In this document: positions 29,801 through 38,800 of the stretch, one piece after another | Position numbering within the stretch: the first letter of the stretch is position 1 | How the letters are laid out: each line of letters opens with the position of its first letter | Origin: Enterobacter soli ATCC BAA-2102 | GTDB lineage: Bacteria; Pseudomonadota; Gammaproteobacteria; Enterobacterales; Enterobacteriaceae | NCBI RefSeq assembly: GCF_001654845.1 | Contig: NZ_LXES01000044.1 | Span: 1-64,000 of the forward strand | Length of the DNA stretch: 64,000 nucleotides | Direction of reading: 5' to 3' | Program-made: the position numbers and the translations under genes | Notes under the pieces: model-generated | What the model was told of the DNA's origin: nothing | What the model saw: only the letters and a program-made list of their open reading frames with translations | Databases searched by the model: none

Positions 29801-32800
29801 ACGCCATCAGCGGCGATAACGTGCTGAACGCAGTGGAGAAAGGTCAGGATCTGAACGTCAGTGGCACCAGCGCCAACCTTGCGGAAGGCACGGTGGTGAC
29901 TGTGATCCTGAACGGTAAAAACTATACGGCCACAACGGCGGCAGACGGAAGCTGGAGCCTGACGGTTCCGGCGGCAGATCTGGCAGGCCTCGGTGAAGCC
30001 AGCTACACCCTGAGCGCGACGGCCACCAACGGCGTGGGTAACAGCGTGAGCAACACCGCGAACCTGCTGGTCGACACCGCGCTGCCGACCGTCACCATCA
30101 ACACCGTGGCGGGCGATAACGTTATTAACGCGGCGGAAGTGGCGGCGGGGCAGACCCTGAGCGGTACCGTGGCGAATGCTGAAGCGGGCAACACCGTGAC
30201 GGTGTCTATCGGCGGCAACAGCTACACCGCAACCGTGCAGAGCGATCTCACCTGGACCGTAAACGTCCCATCTGACGTACTGACCGCACTCGGCAACGGC
30301 AGTCTGAGCGTGACCGCAACCGTCACCAACGGCCACGGTAACACCGGTACCGGTGAGCACGAGATCGCTATCGATGCCAACCTGCCGGGCCTGCGCGTGA
30401 ATACCGTGGCGGGCGACAACGTGGTCAACAGCATCGAGCACGCGCAGAACCTGATCGTTTCAGGCTCCAGCGACGGGCTGACAACCGGCACGGCGCTGAC
30501 GGTTACCATCAATGGTAAAGACTACGCGGCAACGGTACTGGCAGACGGCACCTGGAGCGCGGCCGTTCCGTCAGCGGACGTGAGCGCGTGGCCGGAAGGC
30601 ACCGTGAAAATCAGCGTCACCGGCGACAGCGCGGCAGGTAACCCGATCACCATCAGCCACGATGTAACGGTGGATCTGGCGACCGTTGCCATCAGCATTG
30701 ATGCCATCGCCACCGACGATGTGATCAACGCGGCGGAGAAAGGGGCGGATCTGGTGTTGTCCGGCGCGACCACCAACGTGGAAGCCGGGCAGACCGTGAC
30801 CCTGAGCCTGAACGGTAAAATCTATACCACCACCGTAGATGACAGCGGTAACTGGACTTATACCGTGCCGTCTGCGGATCTGGCTGGCCTGAAGGATGGC
30901 GACGCCAGCGTGCAGGTGAGCGTCACCAACGTGAACGGCAACAGCGCCTCTGCGGGCCGCGAGTACAGCGTGGATGCTACCGCGCCGTCTGTGACCATCA
31001 ACACTATTGCTTCTGACGACATCCTGAACGCCGCGGAAGTGCAGTCTGACCTGACGGTTTCCGGCACCAGCACCGCGGAAGCGGGCCAGACGGTGACCGT
31101 GTCGCTGAACGGTAAGGACTACACCACAACCGTAGGCACCAACGGCAGCTGGACGCTGGACGTTCCGGCCGCAGATTTGGCAGCACTCGGCGACGGCAGC
31201 GTTACCGTGACCGCAAGCGTGAGCGATAAAGCGGGTAACCCGGCGTCCGTTGACCACAACCTGACGGTAGACGTGACCGTTCCTGCGGTGACCATCAACA
31301 CCGTGGCGGGCGATGACGTCATTAACGTGGCCGAGCATTCTCAGGCGCAGATTGTCAGCGGCTCCGCGACCGGCGCGGCGGCGGGAGACAAAGTCACCGT
31401 CACTATCGGCGGCCAGACCTACACCACCGTGCTGGACGCAGCGGGCAACTGGAGCGTGGGCGTACCGGCCAGCGTGATTTCCGGCCTCAGCGACGGCACC
31501 GTGACCGTTACTGTGTCAGTCACCGATGCGGCGGGCAACACCGGCAGCGGCACGCATAACGTGACCGTGGACACCGGTCTGCCGTCCGTGGGCTTTAACG
31601 CCATCAGCGGCGATAACGTGCTGAACGCGGTGGAGAAAGGCCAGGATCTGAGCGTTAGCGGCATCAGCGCCAACCTGGCGGAAGGCACCGTCGTCACCGT
31701 GACTCTGAACGGCAAGCAGTACACAGCGACAACCGCGGCAGACGGCAGCTGGAGCCTGACGGTTCCGGCGGCGGATCTGGCGGGGCTGGGGGAAGCTAAC
31801 TACACCCTGAGCGCGACGGCCACCAACGGCGTGGGTAACAGCGTGAGCAACACCGCGAACCTGCTGGTCGACACCGCGCTGCCGAGCGTCACCATCAACA
31901 CCGTGGCGGGCGATAATGTCATCAACGCGGCCGAAGTGGCCGCGGGCCAGGTCATCAGCGGCACAGTAGCGAATGCTGAAGCGGGCAATACCGTGACGGT
32001 TTCTATCGGCGGAAATGATTACACCGCAACGGTGCAGAGCGATCTGACCTGGTCCGTCAACGTGCCGGAGTCAGTCCTGACGGCGCTGGGCAACGGCGAT
32101 TTGACCGTGTCAGCAACCGTCACTAATGGCCATGGCAACACGGGTACGGGCGAGCGCGATGTCACTATCGACGCTAACCTCCCGGGGCTGCGCGTGGATA
32201 CCGTGGCGGGCGATGATGTGATCAACAGCATTGAGCATGGTCAGAACCTGATTGTCACTGGTTCAAGTGACGGGCTTGCGGCAGGCACTACGCTCACCGT
32301 GACCGTCAATGGCAAAACCTATGCCGCGTCGGTACTGGCAGACGGCTCCTGGAGCGCAGCGATCCCGGCGGCAGACGTAGGCGCCCTGGCCGCAGGCACG
32401 GTGACCGTCACCGTGGCTGGCCAGAGCACTGCGGGTAACCCGGTATCCATCAATCACGATGTCACCGTCGATCTGGCGACCGTTGCCATCAGCATCGATG
32501 CCATCGCCACCGACGACGTGATTAACGCGGCGGAGAAAGGCACGGATCTGGTGCTTTCCGGCAGCACGTCCAATGTGGAAGAAAACCAGACCGTGACCAT
32601 CACCTTTGGCGGCAAGTCTTACACCGCGAAAGTCGATGCCGACGGCAACTGGACAGCGACCGTGCCTTCCTCGGATCTTGCGGGTCTGAAAGACGGCGAC
32701 GCCAGCGTACAGGTGAGCGTGACCAATGTGAACGGCAACAGCGCGTCTGCGGGCCGGGAGTACAGTGTGGATGCCACGGCGCCAACCGTGACGATTGACA

Positions 32801-35800
32801 CGGTAGCCGGCGACAACGTGATCAACAGCAGCGAAGCGGCTGCGGGCGTGGCCATTTCCGGCACCACTACGGCTGAAGTCGGTCAGACGGTGACCGTAAC
32901 GCTTGGCGGGAACAGTTACACTGCACTGGTTCAGCAGGGCGGCGTCTGGAGCGTTAACGTGCCAGCCACCGATCTGTCCGCTCTGGCGGATAACGGCTAC
33001 ACCGTGCAGGTTAGCGTGAGTGACGCCGCGGGTAACCCGGGCAACGCGGGGAAAGCGATTACGCTTGATACCACGCCGCCGACTATCAGCTTTAACGTCG
33101 TGGCGGGCGATGACGTCATCAACAGCGTGGAGCATGGGCAGGCGCAGATCGTAAGTGGCACCGCAACCGGCGCCAGCGTTGGCGATAAGCTGATCGTCAC
33201 CATAGGTTCGAACCAGTACACCACCACCGTGGATGCCAGCGGCAACTGGAGCGTGGGCGTTCCTGCCAGCGACATTTCTGCCCTGACCGACGGCACCGTG
33301 ACCATCAGCGCGACCCTCACCGACAGCGCGGGCAACAGTAGCACTCAGACCCACGATGTCGTGGTGAACACGGCCTCCGTGGCGCTGACCGTCAACACTC
33401 TCAGTGGCGATGACGTGATCAATGCGGCAGAAGCGGGCGCTTCGCTGGTCATCAACGGCTCAAGTGCGCAGTTCGCCAGCGGTACGCAGGTCACTGTCAC
33501 CCTGAACGGTAAGAGCTATACGGCTACCATTCAGAGCGACGGCACCTGGACGACCACCGTACCGGCCGCCGACGTGGGCGCGCTGGCCGATGGCGCGAGC
33601 TATCAGGTCTCTGTCTCTGCGCAGGACAGCGCGGGCAACAGCGCCTCGGCGACTCACAGCATCAGCGTGGATACCACCGCGCCGGTGATCAGTGTGAATA
33701 CGCTGTCGGGCGACGATGTCCTGAATGCAGCAGAAGCGCAGCAGCCGCTGACCGTGCACGGCTCTTCCAGCGCGGAAGCAGGACAAACGGTGACCGTCAC
33801 GCTGGGTGGCAAAACCTACACCACAACCGTTGCGAATGACGGTACCTGGACGCTGGAGGTTCCGGCGGCAGACCTGGCTGCGCTGAGCGAAGGCGCGTTG
33901 ACGGTTACCGCCTCGGTCAACGATAAAGCCGGTAACAATGGCCAGACGACACATACCTTAACGGTCGATACCGTCGCGCCAACCGTCACCATCAGCACCG
34001 TGGCCGATGACGATATCGTCAACAACGCCGAGCAACTGGCGGGCCAGACCATCAGCGGCACGACTACCGCAGAGCAAGGGCAGACGGTCACCGTGGCCTT
34101 TAACGGTCATAGCTATCAGGCGACCGTGGCCGCGGACGGTACATGGTCCGTCTTCGTGCCGGGTCGTGATTTCCTTGGCCTGACCGACGGGGATTACACC
34201 CTCACCGCGACGGTGAACGATAAGGCGGGTAATCCGGGCAGCGCCACGCACGACGTGACACTCAACGGTGATGTCCCGACGATCGCCATTAATACCTTCG
34301 CCGAAGATGACATCGTCAGTGCGGCTGAACACGGCACGCCGCTGGTTGTCAGCGGCACCACCGACGCGCCGGCGGGCCAGACGGTGACCATTACGCTGAA
34401 CGGCAAAACCTACACGGCGACCGTGCAGAGCGACGGCAGCTGGAGCTACACCGTCGGCAGCGCAGACGTCACCGCGCTGGCAGACGGCGGTTCCTATGTG
34501 ATTAACGCCCAGGTGAGCAATACCATCGGTAACAGCGCCAGCGACGATCACACCGTCACCGTCGATCTGACCGCTCCATCAATGGGCATCAGCATTGATT
34601 CGCTGCAAAATGACACCGGCCTGAGCGCGAGTGATTTCATCACCAACGATGCTCAGGTGGTGGTCAACGGCTCGCTGACCGCGCAGCTCGGCAATAACGA
34701 GAAGGCGCAGATCAGCTTCGACGGCGGGACGACCTGGATTGACCTGACCGTGACCGGAACCACATGGCGTTACTCCGATGGCCGTACCCTGACGGATGGT
34801 ACGTACCAGTACCAGGTGCGCGTTATCGATAACGCGGGTAACGTCGGGGCAACGGACAGCCAGGACGTGGTAATTGATCTGACGAAGCCTGCGGCGACGA
34901 CTATTACCGTGGATTCCATCTCGCAGGATACCGGACTGTCCGACAGTGACTTCATTACCAGCGACAATCAGATCAGCCTGAAAGGGACGCTCGGCGCGGC
35001 CCTGGGCAGCGGCGACCACGCTCAGATCAGTCTGGACGGCGGCGCAACCTGGACCGACGTGAGCGTCAGCGGCCTGAGCTGGACGTATGTCGATGGCCGT
35101 ACGCTGGCCGACGGTGACTATAACTATCAGCTGCGGGTGATTGACGACGCGGGGAATATCAGCGCCACCACCAGCCAGGTGGTCACCATTGATACCGTTG
35201 TACCGGACGCCAGCAAAACGATCGCTATCGACAGTATCAGCGACGATACCGGCCTGAGCAGCAGCGACTTTATCACCAATGATACTTCCCTGACGCTGCA
35301 CGGCTCGCTCGGTGCAACGCTGGCCGACGGCGAATATGCCCAGATCAGCATCGACGGCGGGGTCACCTGGCAGAACGTGATCGTCACCGGCAACAGCTGG
35401 TACTACGTAGATGGCCGTACGCTGGGTAACCAGACCTATGACTACTACGTTCGCGTGGTGGATACGGCGGGCAATGTGGGGTCAAGCGCCCATCAGCAGG
35501 TGACGGTCGATACGGTCGCGCCGGATGCCGCAATTACGGTGACCGTGGATAACATTACCGTCGATACCGGCTTCGATAACAACGACTTCCTGACCAGTTC
35601 AACCTCGTACACCCTGAACGGGACGCTTGGGGCTGAGCTTGGCGCGGGCGAGTATGTGCAGGTGAGCATGGATGGCGGTACCACCTGGGTTTACGCGACG
35701 GTAAGCGGTACCCAGTGGCGCTACAGCGACGCCCGTACCCTGACCGACGGCAGCTACAGCTACCAGGTGAGGGTTGTCGATCAGGCGGGCAACGTCGGGG

Positions 35801-38800
35801 CCACCACCACGCAGGACGTGACGGTGGATACCCAGGCGCCGCAGTACGGTATCACCATTGACAGCATCAGCGAAGACACCGGGCAGTCCGGGAGTGATTT
35901 CATCACCATGGACACCACGCTGACGATCAACGGCTCGTTGGGCAGTGCGCTGGCCAGCGACGAGCGCGTGCAAATCAGCCTCGACGGCGGCAATACCTGG
36001 ATTGACACTACCGTCACCAACCAGCGCTGGAGCTACACCGATACCCGCGATCTGGCGGACGGGGATTACACCTACCAGGTGCGTATCATCGACCAGGCTG
36101 GCAACGTAGGTTCGACCTCATCGCAGGTGGTGACGGTCGATACCACACCGCCTGACACGGTGGGAACGGTTGTCAGCTATACCGACGGGGAAGGTGAACG
36201 TACGGGCACGTACGGCGCGTCAGTCGCGACGGACGATACCTCGCCGCTGATCAACGGTACGCTTAACCGCGCTCCGGAAGACGGCGAAATCGTACAGCTT
36301 TACCGGGATGGGCTCTTGCTGGGCCAGGTCACAATGAACGGCAGCGCAAGCTGGTCCTATCAGGACAACGGCCTGCTTGACGGGAATCATACCTACATTC
36401 TGCGCGTCACCGACAAAGCCGGTAACTACACGGAATCGGATGGCTTTGTGCTGAACGTCGATACCAGCATCCCGACCACCACGGCGACGATTGCCGCCCA
36501 GACCACCTCGGATACCACGCCAATTATCAACGGCACGGTGTCAGCGGACCTGGTGAACGGGGAATATCTGGTGGTGATTGTGAACGGGAAAACCTATACG
36601 TCGCAGACCGGCGGCGCGGTGGTCGTCGACCCTGATCACAATACCTGGTATCTGCAGATCCCGGACAGCGATACCCTGAGCGTGGCGAGCTATGGCGTAA
36701 CCGCGCAGGTGAAGAGCAGCGCGGGCAACGGTAACACCACCGGCACGGCAACCGGCAGCCTGGTGATCGACACCACGTCGGTGAATACCGACTGGGCCAC
36801 CACGGCGGGGAATAGCAACAACTCAACCATGACCCTCGGCATGAACAGCAGCGGTCTGTGGAATATCATTGCTAACGGACAGTCTTATTCCAGCAGCGAT
36901 GATTCAACCTATGCCGGGAATACGTTAACTAACACACGTAGCTACTACGTGGTGAGCCAGACTGCCGCTGACTTTGACCGTAACGGCACCCAGGATATTT
37001 TCGCCACTGAGAACACCTACTCGGGCTCTACTCAGGTGATGTGGACCTACGATGGCAGCAACTACACTGCCAGCCAGTTGGCAATGGGGACCACCATCTG
37101 GTACGGCGGTGTGATTGCCTATGACAAGACCGGCGATGGCTATCTGGATCTGGCCTACGGCGATGCCGGTATGGACTCCCTGACCTATCTGGTGAATAAC
37201 AACGGCGTTCTGTCGCCGGATGGCACCGGCGGGGAAGGTGGATTCTATGGTCAGTTCGATTCCGGGCGTGAAATTTCCGGCGTCGACCTGAACAACGACG
37301 GCACCGTGGATATCGTGCAGCATACCAACCGCAGCGGGGCGTACTCGCTCACTGTTATTAACAACAACGGTAACGGTACGCTCTCTATTGGCCAGAACCT
37401 GACCAACGTGTTTGTGGCCAACGCCTCGAATACCACCACGGCTGCCTCCATGACGTGGGCGGACTTTAACGGCGATGGCTACATGGATCTGTACCTCGGC
37501 AGCAGCTACAACAACAACGGCGGGGTGATTTACTACAACGATGGTACCGGGCAGCTTTCCACCACCAAGAGCGCGGTGGAAGCCTCTAACGCCTCGGCGG
37601 GCTATCTGTCGGTGGCGGTAGACTGGAACGGTGACGGGCAGATGGACATCATCAAGCTCAACACCTACGGCAGCTCCCAGACGGCGACGCTGTTTACCAA
37701 CAACGGCTATGGCTCAACCTGGACCTCAAGCCAGCTGGCGTCCGGTCTGGCGAACGTCACCGGCGTGGCCGCGGTGGACTACAACTGGGACGGTGCGCAG
37801 GATCTGCTGGTATCTCAGCAAAACGGCAAGGTGGTGCTGGTGCAAAACAGCAAAACCATTGACGACGGCACCGCGATGCATCTGCATATCGTCGATAGCG
37901 AAGGCATCAATGCCTACTACGGCAACACGGTCAATCTGTATAACGCCGCGGGCGTGCTGGTGGCCTCGCAGATCATCAACGCCCAGTCTGGTATCGGGTC
38001 GAACGATACTTCTGCGCTGGTGAGTTTCTACGGGCTGGACCCGAGCGAAACCTACTCGGCGGAGATCGTGAAGATCACCAACGGGGTGTCGGATAACGTC
38101 ACCTGGACCGGTCTGGACGCGGGCAACGGCAAAGAGGGCTATGTCCTCACCGCCGAAGCGGCCACCGGTGGTCACAGCGGAACCATTACCGGTACCGGGT
38201 ATAACGACACCTTTATCGCAGAGGATGGCACCTATACCTATAACGGCTCCGGCGGCTGGAATACCCATTCCGACTACGACACCTGGAGCAATACCGGCGG
38301 TATGGACGTAGTGGATTACCGCAATGCCACCTCCGGCATAACCGTTGATTTGCGCCTCTCAACGGCGCAGAACACCGGGTTCGGTACCACGCGCTTGCTG
38401 AATATTGAAGGGATTAACGGCTCTGACTACGACGACGTGATTACCGGCAACAGCGGTGATAACCAGTTCGAAGGTCGGGGCGGGAACGACACCTTCAACA
38501 TCGGCAGCGGCGGTCACGATACGTTGCTCTATAAGCTGATCAACGCGTCTGACGCGACGGGCGGCAACGGCAGCGATGTGGTGAACGGTTTTACCGTCGG
38601 CACCTGGGAAGGGACCGCGGATACGGACCGTATCGATCTGCGCGACCTGCTTTCCGACAGCGGCTATACCGGCACCGGCTCGGCGAGCTACGTGAACGGC
38701 GTCGCAACACTGGACAGCAGCGCAGGCAACATCGCCGATTACATCCGTGTGGTGCAGAACGGCAGCAACACCGAGATCCAGGTTGATCTGGACGGCACCG

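Noticed and set aside
22270..34551. Very long open frames on the minus strand inside the adhesin gene (for example 22270-24765, 24892-26559, 26902-28191).
   Set aside because: They are complementary shadows of the repeated, GC-rich adhesin codons. They recur with the domain period, have no ribosome-binding sites and show repeat artefacts rather than protein families.
21716..36780. Regular repeats considered as a CRISPR-like array.
   Set aside because: The units are about 300 bp, lie fully inside one open reading frame and encode Ig-like domains; there are no short identical repeats with unique spacers.
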